In this document: positions 1 through 9,282 of the stretch, one piece after another
How positions within the stretch are numbered: position 1 is the stretch's first letter
Layout: each line of letters starts with the position of its first letter
Assembly (NCBI RefSeq): GCF_012489685.1
Contig: NC_080043.1
Span: 67,573,920-67,637,919, forward strand
Reading direction: 5' to 3'
Source: Lotus japonicus
Lineage: Eukaryota; Streptophyta; Magnoliopsida; Fabales; Fabaceae
DNA: 64,000 bases
The notes under the pieces: model-generated
Databases searched by the model: none
What the model was told of the DNA's origin: nothing
What the model saw: only the letters and a program-made list of their open reading frames with translations
Program-made: the position numbers and the translations under genes

Positions 1-3
1 ACA

Positions 4-35
4 ATTCTCCCCCTTAGTCAGAGCTCCCCCTCAAA
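4..35 (-). promoter_or_regulatory. Element A polypurine tract(s)
   Basis: On the minus strand two purine runs, GGGGGAGCTC and AAGGGGGAGAAT, lie directly before the TGT that starts the off-window LTR. This is the expected place for the plus-strand DNA primer of reverse transcription. The second, LTR-adjacent run is the likelier functional tract. Confidence 0.8.
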
Positions 36-626
36 CTGATGCATCTACACAACCAACTACCATACTTCAGAAGGCATAGTCGGAACATACCACTTAGCAG
101 CACAAACACACAACCAGAGGTACAATCAGCCTTAGCACATGATGATACCAAAATAGATCAGCTTGAACATCATAGTATCAGAAATACTACCATCAGAAGC
201 TGGCAGCACATGATCAGAAGTACTACTATCAAAAGCTAACCGCACATGATCTGAAGTACTACTATCAGAAGTAACGTTTCAGAAATAACGTTTCAGAAGT
301 AACGTTTCAGAAGTAAAGTTTTAGAACTACTGCCATCAGGAAAAAAATACTGCTATCAGAACATGCCTCTTGAAACAAACATAGCCATTGTCTTGAACTT
401 GTCTTCAAATTAAACAGACCAAAGCTAACACTATCAGAACACACATAGCAGAAGCAACTTCACAATAGAAACATAGGTCTTCACAGTAGTACCACAAAAT
501 ATTACAGACCACATAGCAGATAGAATCTTCAATCTCAATGCAAACTACAAACTACTCCCCCTTTTTAGCACAAATTTGCAAAGGGTGCATCCAAAAACAA
601 AAAAAATAGCAAAAGAACATAGCAAA
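36..626. other. Element A 3' non-coding region
   Basis: No convincing gene. The stretch is rich in short TCAGAA/TTCTGA words and has imperfect repeats around ACATGATCAGAAGTACTACT between about 170 and 270, followed by a cleaner 14-bp tandem array at 271-326. It lies between the envelope-like stop and the purine tract, so it is the 3' untranslated part of element A. Confidence 0.7.
271..326. repeat. 14-bp tandem repeat, four units
   Basis: Four head-to-tail units of GTAACGTTTCAGAA-like sequence start at 271, 285, 299 and 313. Units 1 and 3 are identical, unit 2 differs by one base and unit 4 by two. This is probably replication or reverse-transcription slippage in the 3' non-coding region of element A. 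Confidence 0.9.
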
Positions 627-2744
627 CTAGTCTTCAGAACTAGACTCCTCTCCTGATCCTTCCGCACTCTCCTCTTTACTCTCATCAGATCCTTCCTCCT
701 CTTCATTGCTCACATGCTGAGCAGCTGTAGTAGTAGCACTTTGTTCACTACCTTGGCGTGCTTCTTCCTGCAGCTTGAGTAGCAAAGCATCAACTTTGAG
801 CTTCCTGGCAGTGCTCACTCTGATTGTCTCCTGCAAAGCCTTGGAGACTTCCTGTAATTCAGCAATTATGGCCTGAGTGCCAGATTCAGTCACAGGAGGG
901 ACAGTTGTCCTGCTGGTTGGCATGGCAATGTCTAGGACATGTGGCTTCAAAAACAAACGTTGATCCAAAGTGATTGGAACACCACGAGACATAGCCACAT
1001 CATCAGCTCTGAGAATATGAGGATGTTGCTTTAGAATGATCTCAGTAAGAAGTGAAGGAAATGAAACAGGCAGCTTCACAGCACAAGTATCAGCATGCTT
1101 CAAAGTCTGCTCAAACATAAAAGTTCCAAAATCAAAAGCAATAGACTTGCCAATCCTATAGATCAATTTTGCAAGCGTTGCAGAAACACCAGAGGTATGC
1201 TGAGTAGGAATCCAATTCACAGCACTAATCCTGTTAAGGATAGCATACTTCACACTCAGATTTCCAGTAGACAACAACTTCTTGCTGGGCCACTTCTTCA
1301 CATGACCTGCAGTAAGCTCCTTGGCAACATCATCCATAAACACTTCTTCACCAACAAATTCAATAGCACTTCTTCCAAGTGTTTGATTGACCACAGCAGG
1401 TGAGAACATCACACATTCAGCTCGCACATAAACTTTCCTGAATTCTGCACTATCAGGAAGTCCCACATCAACAGAGAGATTCACCAAGAACTCTCTCACA
1501 AGCTTCTCATAGCACCGTCCAACATTCTGAATAGTCCTCATCAGACCTGCTTTCTCAATCAGTGCAAATACCTCTCTGCATTCAAGAACATCATAACCAA
1601 CTTCCCTTTCATTGGCCATTCTCCTCTTGCAAACAAACTTCCACTTCTGAACATTCTCTTCTAAGTGGAAAGACACTCTATCAATAGGAACAGCAGGAAC
1701 ATTCTGAGGGATACGCTTACTAGAAAACTTCTTTTTCTCAGAAGATCGAATGTCCTGGACACCGACTTCGACATCTGACTCAGAGTCTGCAACTGGAATC
1801 TTTCTCTTCTTCTTCTTAGTGGGAGTCTTGTCTTCCTTGTGCTTTCCCTTACTCTTCACACTGGCCTGTCGTGACTTGTAGGTTATAGGTGAAGACTTGG
1901 ATTTCTTTGATGGAGTAGGGGTGACTTCAGGAGAAGAACCCCTTCTTTTCTTCTTCATCCTCGCAGCAACACTATCAGCAAAGGACTCGGTCAGAGGAAC
2001 ATCATCAGAATCATCATCAGAGATGTTCTGAACAGAGGCTGGAGCCTGGATTGGCTCTTCAGAATTGATACCCTCAGAGTTACCATTCTTTGGATCAGTA
2101 TCCTTTGAAGAGGATGATACAGAGATATCAGGCTGGGTAGCACCACCTGAGTCTTCATGAGAAGTGGAATCCTTTCCAGGTTTTTCTTGAGCAGAACTTT
2201 CCTTAGACCCAGATGTCTCAACATCAGGTACAACATCAGGGGGCAATTTCACAGGAGAATCTTCATCATTGATTTCCTCTTCGTCAGGAACATCCTCAAG
2301 GATAGGAACATTTGGGGCTTTGCTATTCTTGACCTGTGATTTGTAGACCTTACACGTTGGGTTTCGTGATCTCATCTTCTTGGGAGCTTTCTTGGACACA
2401 GAAGATGGTTGAGAAGAATCACTCTTCAAACCCATACACTTGACTCCTTTAGCAGTCCTTTCAATCTTGGCCTTGACAGATTCCTTCTTTCCTGAACTTT
2501 GAGACATGATGAATTGAGAGCAAAAACAAACAGAGTACAGAACAACGAAACAGAATTGCAAATGAGAGATGATAAGACTTGAAGAAGATAGATGCACAAG
2601 CGGTTGAGAGAACACAATTTGCCCGTTGGAGGTAGTTATAGGATAAGTGAACCATGAAGTAACTTTCTCTCTGCTGATATCACAACGACAGTTAATGATG
2701 ACCAAGAATAAACTAGCCGTTAACACACTGGGGCACGCTAATTG
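627..2744 (-). CDS. Element A envelope-like ORF3 protein
   Basis: A 705-codon open frame continuing from pol in the same frame after one TAG. The first good ATG is at 2507 (protein starts MSQSSGKKES), which would give 626 aa. The N-terminal half is Ser/Lys/Glu-rich with several basic KKKKRK-type runs that could be nuclear localisation signals. The middle has a folded-looking block around EKLVREF that aligns by eye with the YxKLVxEFW block of the ORF3 proteins of B, C and D; this resembles the family often annotated as putative plant transposon protein. The C terminus is acidic. The hydrophobic stretch upstream of codon 2507 would be in the protein only if it is made by readthrough from pol. 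I see no convincing membrane anchor downstream. A second, partial copy of this gene is at 63149-64000. Function unknown. Confidence 0.8.
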   Translation of the reverse strand, partial: QLACPSVLTASLFLVIINCRCDISREKVTSWFTYPITTSNGQIVFSQPLVHLSSSSLIISHLQFCFVVLYSVCFCSQFIMSQSSGKKESVKAKIERTAKGVKCMGLKSDSSQPSSVSKKAPKKMRSRNPTCKVYKSQVKNSKAPNVPILEDVPDEEEINDEDSPVKLPPDVVPDVETSGSKESSAQEKPGKDSTSHEDSGGATQPDISVSSSSKDTDPKNGNSEGINSEEPIQAPASVQNISDDDSDDVPLTESFADSVAARMKKKRRGSSPEVTPTPSKKSKSSPITYKSRQASVKSKGKHKEDKTPTKKKKRKIPVADSESDVEVGVQDIRSSEKKKFSSKRIPQNVPAVPIDRVSFHLEENVQKWKFVCKRRMANEREVGYDVLECREVFALIEKAGLMRTIQNVGRCYEKLVREFLVNLSVDVGLPDSAEFRKVYVRAECVMFSPAVVNQTLGRSAIEFVGEEVFMDDVAKELTAGHVKKWPSKKLLSTGNLSVKYAILNRISAVNWIPTQHTSGVSATLAKLIYRIGKSIAFDFGTFMFEQTLKHADTCAVKLPVSFPSLLTEIILKQHPHILRADDVAMSRGVPITLDQRLFLKPHVLDIAMPTSRTTVPPVTESGTQAIIAELQEVSKALQETIRVSTARKLKVDALLLKLQEEARQGSEQSATTTAAQHVSNEEEEGSDESKEESAEGSGEESSSED

Positions 2745-2747
2745 CTA
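2739..2747 (-). promoter_or_regulatory. Stop-codon readthrough signal TAG CAA TTA between pol and ORF3
   Basis: The pol stop, read on the minus strand, is TAG at 2747-2745 followed directly by CAA TTA. The frame is then open without a break into ORF3. TAG CAR YYA is the leaky-termination context known from tobamovirus replicase and reported for the envelope-like ORF of soybean SIRE1. The match is exact and the downstream ORF is in the same frame, so a pol-ORF3 fusion made by suppression is likely in the family. This copy is compromised upstream by a TGA at 5786-5784. Confidence 0.8.
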
Positions 2748-5700
2748 TGCATCAGAAAGACAAATCCCTAGACTTCCTCTTAATTTTTCAAAAGTGATTG
2801 CATCAAGGGGTTTTGTGAAAATATCAGCCAATTGCTTGTCAGTTGTAACATGATCCAACTTAACAATTTTATCCTCCACCAAGTCTCTAATAAAATGATG
2901 TCTAATGTCAATATGCTTGGTCCTGCTATGCTGTATGGGATTCTTAGAAATATTAATTGCACTGAGATTGTCGCAGTACAATGTCATGACATCCTGTTCA
3001 ACATCATACTCCTTCAGCATTTGCTTCATCCACATGAGTTGTGTACAACAACTTCCTGCTGCAATATATTCTGCTTCAGCTGTAGACAATGAGACACAAT
3101 TCTGCTTCTTGCTAAACCATGAAATCAGATTATTCCCTAGGAAGAAACATCCACCAGATGTGCTCTTTCGATCATCTGCACTACCTGCCCAATCTGCATC
3201 ACAGAATCCAACTAAAGAGGAATTTGTATCATGAGTATAGAGAATACCATAGTCACTTGTGCCATTGATGTACTTGATAATTCTCTTGACTTGTAGCAGA
3301 TGACTGGCTTTAGGAGCTGCTTGATATCTAGCACAAATTCCGACGGCAAATATGATGTCTGGTCTGCTAGCAGTGAGATACAACAAGCTTCCAATCATGC
3401 TTCTATAGAGACTTTGATCAACATCTTCCCCCTGCTCATCCTTGGAAAGTTTGATGTGTGTAGCAGCAGGAGTTCTCTTGTGACCAGCCTTTTCAAGGCC
3501 AAACTTCTTGACTAACCCTTTAGCATACTTACTCTGTGATATGAACATAGAATCCTCCATTTGTTTGACTTGTAGTCCTAGAAAATAATTCAATTCACCA
3601 ACTAGGCTCATCTCAAATTCTGATTTCATTTGTCGGACGAAATGCTCCACCATTGAGTTCGACATTCCTCCAAAGACAATGTCATCCACATAAATCTGTG
3701 CTATCATGAGCTTACCTTTGTCATTCTTTACAAACAAAGTTTTATCAATTCCACCCTTACTGTAACCATTGCTTACAAGGAATTCAGTTAACCTTTCATA
3801 CCAAGCCCTAGGTGCTTGCTTCAAGCCATACAAGGCCTTCCTCAAATTGTACACATGATCTGGATGATGTGGATCTGTAAATCCTTTAGGCTGTTCAACA
3901 TAAACTTCTTCACTCAAATAGCCATTCAGAAAAGCACTCTTCACATCCATCTGATAAAGTCTGAACTTCAAGAGACAAGCAACACCTAACAAGAGTCTTA
4001 TAGATTCCAGTCTAGCTACTGGAGCAAAGGTTTCATCAAAATCAACTCCTTCTATCTGAGTATATCCTTGAGCAACTAGCCTTGCTTTATTCCTTGTGAC
4101 TGTTCCAGTTTCATCTGATTTGTTCTTGAAAATCCACTTAGTGCCAATGATGTTTACTTCTTCAGGTCTAGGCACTAACTCCCACACTTCATATCTCCTG
4201 AACTGCTGTAGCTCTTCTTGCATAGCATTTATCCAGTATTCATCAGTGAGAGCTTCATTAACATTCTTGGGTTCTATCTTAGAGATGAAACAGCTGTGAG
4301 CAATTATACTTCTGGATCTGGTAGTCACCCCTTCTTGAAGATTACCAATAATGTTTTCTTGAGGATGATTCTTCTGAACCCTGATTGATGGAGCTTTGTT
4401 TGATGTGATATCTTTGTCTTCCTTTTCATCAGCACTTGCTTCTGACTCATTGTCGAGGGCGGTTGCTGGAGCATCGGCTGGAACATCAGCACCATCATCA
4501 TCTTCATTCAGAACTGCTTCTTCCTTCTTGCTTGGTTCATCATCCACAGTCACATTCACAGATTCCATCATGGTCCTTGTGCGAGAGTTAAAAACTCTAT
4601 AAGCTTTGCTGTTCATAGAATACCCCATGAAAATTCCTTCATCACTTCTAGGATCAAGCTTCCTCTTAGGATCACGATCTGCAAGGATATAACATTTACT
4701 TCCAAATATGTGAAAATATTTTATAGATGGCTTTCTACCTTTCCATAGCTCATACTGTGTAGAGGATGTCCCTGCCCTGATGGTGACTCTATTATGTATG
4801 TAACAGGCAGTACTCATAGCTTCAGCCCAGAACTGGTGTGGAATCTTCTTAGCATGTAACATTACTCTAGCTGATTCCTGGAGAGTTCTATTTTTCCTTT
4901 CAACAATTCCATTCTGCTGTGGAGTGATGGGGGCAGAAAATTCATGGCTAATACCTTCAGTTCCACAGAACTCCAAGAATTTTGAATTCTCAAACTCCCT
5001 TCCATGATCACTTCTGATTCTTATAATCACACAGTCCTTCTCATTCTGAAGTCTCAAACATAGATTCTTGAATATTTCAAAAGTCTCTGATTTTTCTCTC
5101 ATAAATTCAACCCATGTATACCTTGAAAAATCATCTACACAGACAAACACATACCTTTTTCCTCCCAAGCTTTCAACCTGCATGGGACCCATGAGATCCA
5201 TGTGAAGCAATTCCAGAACCTTCGTCGTGGTCTGATGCTGGAGCATCTTGTGTGGCACCTTGGTTTGCTTACCAATCTGACATTCTCCACATAGCTTTCC
5301 TTCTCCCAAGCTCAAATTGGGCAATCCCCTTATTGCTTCATCAGCAATGACCTTTTGCATGCTCCTGTAGTTGAGATGTCCTAGTCTTTGATGCCATACA
5401 TTCACCTCATCTTCTTTAGTTAACAAACATCTGGAAACATGAGCTTTTTCTTCTGATGTCCACATGTAACAGTTGTCTTTTGATCTGACTCCTCTCATCA
5501 CAACTCTCTCATCATCAGTGGTCACAACACATTCTATCTTATTGAACTTCACATCATACCCTTGATCACACAGTTGACTTATGCTGATTAGGTTGACAGT
5601 TAAACCATTTACAAGTAACACATTGTTCAAGTTAGGAGATTTTGTGCTAACAAGCTTTCCTACTCCCTTGATCTTTCCTTTAGCTCCATCTCCAAAAGTA

Positions 5701-5783
5701 ACATAGTTGGTGGAGTGACTTCTGATGTCTTGCAAGAAGCTCTTGTTTCCTGTCATGTGCTTTGAGCAGCCACTATCAAAATA
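2745..5783 (-). pseudogene. pol: Element A pol: protease, integrase, reverse transcriptase, RNase H
   Basis: The frame is open from just after the TGA at 5786-5784 to the TAG at 2747-2745. Domains in order: aspartic protease start ([12 protein letters not shown]); integrase zinc finger (H..RLGH, then CGEC); integrase core with the D,D,E set seen in [17 protein letters not shown] and [10 protein letters not shown]; reverse transcriptase with [17 protein letters not shown] and catalytic YVDD in [11 protein letters not shown]; RNase H with DADWAG, STAEAEY and a C-terminal ADIFTKPLD. Length and order fit Ty1/copia pol. The only break I see is the TGA that replaces the Trp codon just before YFDSG, which separates gag from pol. 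Gag and pol are otherwise one frame, unlike B, C, D and F. Confidence 0.92.
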
Positions 5784-6263
5784 TCAATCTTCCTTTGATG
5801 ATGCTTTGAAAGACGTGTAGGCTACCTGACATCTGACTTCACCCTTGGGCTTCCATTGCTTCCTCATCTGAACAGGCTTTTTATCGTACATCTGAGGATA
5901 ACCATATAACCTGTAACAGTAGGGCTTTATATGACCATTCTTACCACAGTAGTGACACTTCCAAGGTACAATTTTGTCAAGCTTAAGCTGGGGTTTCACA
6001 TGCAGAGGGACATATCCAGGCACTGAATCTGGCAACTGATAATCTCTGGGCTTCTTGAATTCAGTTTGTTTTGCAGCAGACACAAATTTCTTCGAACCTT
6101 TCTGATTTTCTTTGTTTGCTGTTCTATAGTTAAAACCAATTCCCTTCAAACTCTCTCCTTGCTTGCTAGTTTCTTTCAGAATTTCATCAAGCATATCAGA
6201 ACCACTGTTCAACATTCTAACAGATTTATGAGTAGCTTCAAGTTTTCTTGTCAGAGTTGTCAC
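5784..6263 (-). pseudogene. gag: Element A gag, 3' part (after insertion B)
   Basis: This is the C-terminal part of the gag that starts at 43996. It has a second CCHC zinc knuckle (CHYCGKNGHIKPYC) in a basic setting and ends at the TGA at 5786-5784 immediately before the protease motif. The junction with B is at 6263/6264. With B and one GTCAC copy discounted, the two gag pieces are in the same frame. A possible start codon at the upstream edge of this piece is an artefact of the insertion. Confidence 0.9.
6259..6263. other. Target-site duplication GTCAC (left copy, element B)
   Basis: GTCAC at 6259-6263 precedes the TGTAAGATC start of B and recurs at 42663-42667 right after the ACCTTCA end. 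Five bases is the usual duplication for this class. Confidence 0.95.
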
Positions 6264-6822
6264 TGTAAGATCAAGTTTTGCTCTAGTAGTACAACTCTAT
6301 GTTTTGATGATTACAAGTTAACCTTTTGATATGAACAATTGTGGTACTCTAACGTGTTTTTCTGAGTGTGCTATTTACAGGCTCTGACCTCTATTCAATC
6401 TCACACAAATCAGAAGCACTGTGCCTAAAGAGTGTCCCAAGCAACGCTTTCGCATTCACCATGTTCAGTATGAGTAGTGGAAAAGCTTCAGAAGTTCTGA
6501 AGTTATACAAACTCTGATGTGGACTCAGTCACTAGAAGTTCTGAAGATCCAGAAAGTCTGATAACCAAGAAACACTGAAGGTTCAGATGTTCTGATGGTG
6601 TAGAAGACTCTGAAGAACCAGAAGCTGATTAGTGAAATTCTGATGTCCAGAAACAAGATACTCTGAAGACCATGTACTTCCCTCTGAGTTCAGAATCAGA
6701 AGATACAATGGTCAGAGGATCTGGGCTTTCCCTCTGACTCTGATCAACCGGCTTCACAAGTTCCAACATGAAGCTTTCTCCTGATCAGAAGTCTCCTAGG
6801 TTAAAAGGTCAAGTCGCTATCC
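6264..6822 (+). repeat. Element B 5' LTR, first part (U3)
   Basis: This is the first 559 bases of a roughly 1208-base LTR, cut at 6822/6823 by element C. It is packed with short CAGAAGTTCTGAAG-like inverted words. By comparison with 41453 onward it differs at two positions in this part. The last five bases, TATCC, are the duplication made by C. Confidence 0.95.
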
Positions 6823-8031
6823 TGAAGGTATGAAAAACGGTAGAAAGGGGGGGGGTTTGAATAACGTTTTCAGTACAAAACTTCCACCTTAAAGATTTTG
6901 ACAAATCTTTCGAGAACTTAAGTGCTAACGATAAGAGATAGAGAAGCACACAAGGATTTTATCCTGGTTCACTTGATAAATCACTCAAGCTACTCCAGTC
7001 CACCCGTTAAGGTGATTTCTTCCTTCTTAGAATGAAGGCAATCCACTAATCAGGTAAGAGTTACAACTGCACTTGAAACCTACAAGTGACTAACAATTAC
7101 ACTGACTTAGCTCACACTAAGATTCACTCTCTTAGTCTTCTCTAGGATCCGATCAACCTTGATCTCCTAAAGGAACTAAACAAACTGTTTATCAAAGAAA
7201 TGTTTACAAGATATTTGCTTCTAAAAAGCTAATAGTAAACTCAATGAATTTCAGATGAAAGAAAGCTTAGAATATTTTGAATATGTCTTGCGCGTATGTG
7301 TTACTTCTCCACCGCTTCTTTCAATCTTCAGCCTCTATATATACTCCAAGGATTAGGGTTGAGCGTTGCATGGGAAATGCTACCGTTGGAGGGCAGTTCT
7401 GGAAAATCCAGCTTCTGCTGTGGCTGAGAACGTTAGGTAGGTCGTCAGGAAGGTACACTTGCTTTTGTACTTGGATAGCGACTTGACCTTTTAACCTAGG
7501 AGACTTCTGATCAGGGGAATACTTCATATTGGAACTTGTGAAGCCGGTTGATCAGAGTCAGAGGGAAAGCACAGATCCTCTGACCATTGTATCTTCTGAT
7601 TCTGAACTCAGAGGGAAGAACATGGCCTTCAGAGTTTCTTGCTTCTGGACTTCAGAGTTTCCACTATTCAGCTTCTGGATCTTCAGAGTCTTCTACACCA
7701 TCAGAACATCTGACCTTCAATGTTTCTTGGTTATCAGAACTTCTGGATCTTCAGAGCTTCTAGCGACTGAGTCCACATCAGAGTTTGTATAGCTTCAGAA
7801 CTTCTGAAGCTTTTCCACTGTTCATACTGAACATGGTGAATGCGAAAGCGTTGCTTGGGTTACTCTTTATACACAGTGCTTCTGATTTGTGTGAGATTGA
7901 GTTGAGGTCAGAGCCTGTAAATAGCACACTCAGAAAAACACGTTAGAGTACCACAATTGTTCATATCAAAAGGTTAACTTGTAATCATCAAAACATAGAG
8001 TTGTACTACTCGATCAAAACTTGATCTTACA
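6823..8031 (-). repeat. Element C 3' LTR
   Basis: A 1209-base LTR that on the minus strand starts TGTAAGATCAAG and ends CATACCTTCA. A TATA-like box (TATATATA, 7336-7343) lies about 40 bases after a CTCCAACGG word (7383-7391), both read on the minus strand. A G run at about 6845-6853 on the plus strand (a C run in the element) lies near its inner end. The small open frames inside are identical in both LTRs and do not look like genes. Confidence 0.95.
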
Positions 8032-8772
8032 ATCTCCCCCTTTTTGATGATGACAAAACTAGGATTTTTGATGAACAATTCTTAAACATTAAACTGAATT
8101 CACTCAGAGTTTAGAGATATAGAATAAGACTTATCCTGATGTGAATAGTTTATCTTGCTCATTCTGAATTCAAGTCACTGCTTGATTCTGAGCTTAGCTC
8201 CCCCTGAATCTAATACTTGATGAAAACGTTAGTAAAGTCTAGATTCTGAGCTAAATGATGTAAGAGTTCAGAATGAAAAACTTATGACATAGATGAAAAA
8301 CGAATAATCAGAGCGCATAAGTGATCAGAGTCATGGACAAGGTATCAGAGTCTTTGGTATCAGAGTCAACTTATAATCACTTCAGAAGAAGTGAAATGTA
8401 TTCCTTGTATTTGCCCAGTGACACATCTATGGTCATGAAGGTGGAACTCTTAAAATCTCCAAAAGAAAAATAAATCACACTAACACATCTTACACATCAA
8501 AAACTGGGTTTACTCCCCCTTTTTGTCATAAGCAAAAAGCCTGGGGTGTGAAAAACTTAGCTTGAAGTACAAGGTACTCCCCCTTAGAGAAGGTCTAAGT
8601 TTAAAGAAAACGAAAACGATGTAAGAATCAGAGTTAGGCGAAATAAATAAAAGAGTTAATGCAAGGGATGAACGTTTACCACCGGTCAAGTGAGTAAATA
8701 GAAGGGTAAGTTACCAAGAACTTAACCTCGAGAAACTGTAGGAGCATTAACTTGCAGAGAGAAAGTGAAGCC
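8032..8772 (-). other. Element C 3' non-coding region with multiple purine tracts
   Basis: The LTR-adjacent tract is at 8032-8045 (element strand AAAAAGGGGGAGAT). Similar GGGGGAG tracts occur at 8196-8207, 8511-8527 and 8575-8586. No sense ORF is seen. The part before 8773 is the upstream region of the oppositely directed small ORF. Confidence 0.75.
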
Positions 8773-8780
8773 TATAAAAA
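8773..8780 (+). promoter_or_regulatory. TATA box of antisense ORF in element C
   Basis: TATAAAAA lies 54 bases before the ATG at 8834, directed opposite to element C. The flanks GTGAAGCC and GCG are the same as at the corresponding site in B (40712-40705), and the spacing to the ATG is alike. Confidence 0.6.
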
Positions 8781-8833
8781 GCGTTGGAGAGAAAGGTAAG
8801 CTTCACACCTCGAACAGTTTTCAGTAAAAAAGA

Positions 8834-9225
8834 ATGGCATCATACAACGTAGCACTAGAAGAGCTGAGGAAGAAGGCCTTTGAAGAGGACTTGTTCCTGA
8901 ACATCAGGCATCCAGAGGGTACAACGACCATCTCGGAGCTAACACGGACACTGCTGGAAGAGGACCTGCGTCCAGAGTTGGAGAGAGACCTGAAGGAATT
9001 TCTTGCCTCGTGGAGGAGGTGCAAGAACTCAGCCGGCTTGAACTCAAGCTGCTGGAAGAAAAAGAAATCTTGGAAGAGAAACGCAAGACTTCAGAAGAGA
9101 GTCTGGAGAGGGATGAGCTAAAGGTCAGGCTCAACAACATCCAGCATGTACTGGAGCGTCTGGAGAAAGATAGGTCAGAGCAGCGCCAGGAGTGCAGAAG
9201 AATGAGGAGAGATCCTCCATTCTAG
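8834..9225 (+). pseudogene. Antisense small ORF (coiled-coil protein) of element C, frameshifted
   Basis: This reads on the plus strand, opposite to element C. The first frame starts MASYNVALEELRKKAF at 8834 and runs to about 9005. The rest, up to RRMRRDPPF and a stop at 9223-9225, is in another frame. Compared with the intact 127-aa copy in B (40651-40268), one T is missing in the run around 9006. The protein is rich in Leu, Glu, Lys and Arg in heptad-like order and probably forms a coiled coil. No known family is recognised. It lies tail-to-tail with ORF3. Similarity to B continues over its whole length and stops where the coding frame stops, which suggests a real gene, here recently broken. 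Confidence 0.65.
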
Positions 9226-9282
9226 ACTTTATAGGGAAGTAATGTATGATGTAAACATAAAAAGATTATGAGTAAAACGAGT

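Noticed and set aside
271..326. Short regular repeats suggestive of a CRISPR array
   Set aside because: Fourteen-base head-to-tail units without spacers, inside a plant retrotransposon.
2426..2726. Signal peptide or membrane segment at the start of A's envelope-like ORF
   Set aside because: The hydrophobic codons lie upstream of the first good ATG (2507) and may be leader sequence. They would be translated only in a readthrough product, and are not at an N terminus then.
6480..6640. Possible heat-shock elements (GAA/TTC arrays) in the LTRs
   Set aside because: The GAA and TTC blocks are spaced by one base (GAAGTTCTGAA), not by the two bases of a heat-shock element.
7277..7792. Small ORFs of 69 and 87 codons repeated identically at 18141-18656
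   Set aside because: They lie in the two LTRs of element C and are identical only because the LTRs are. They overlap the promoter and other-strand frames and have no family resemblance.
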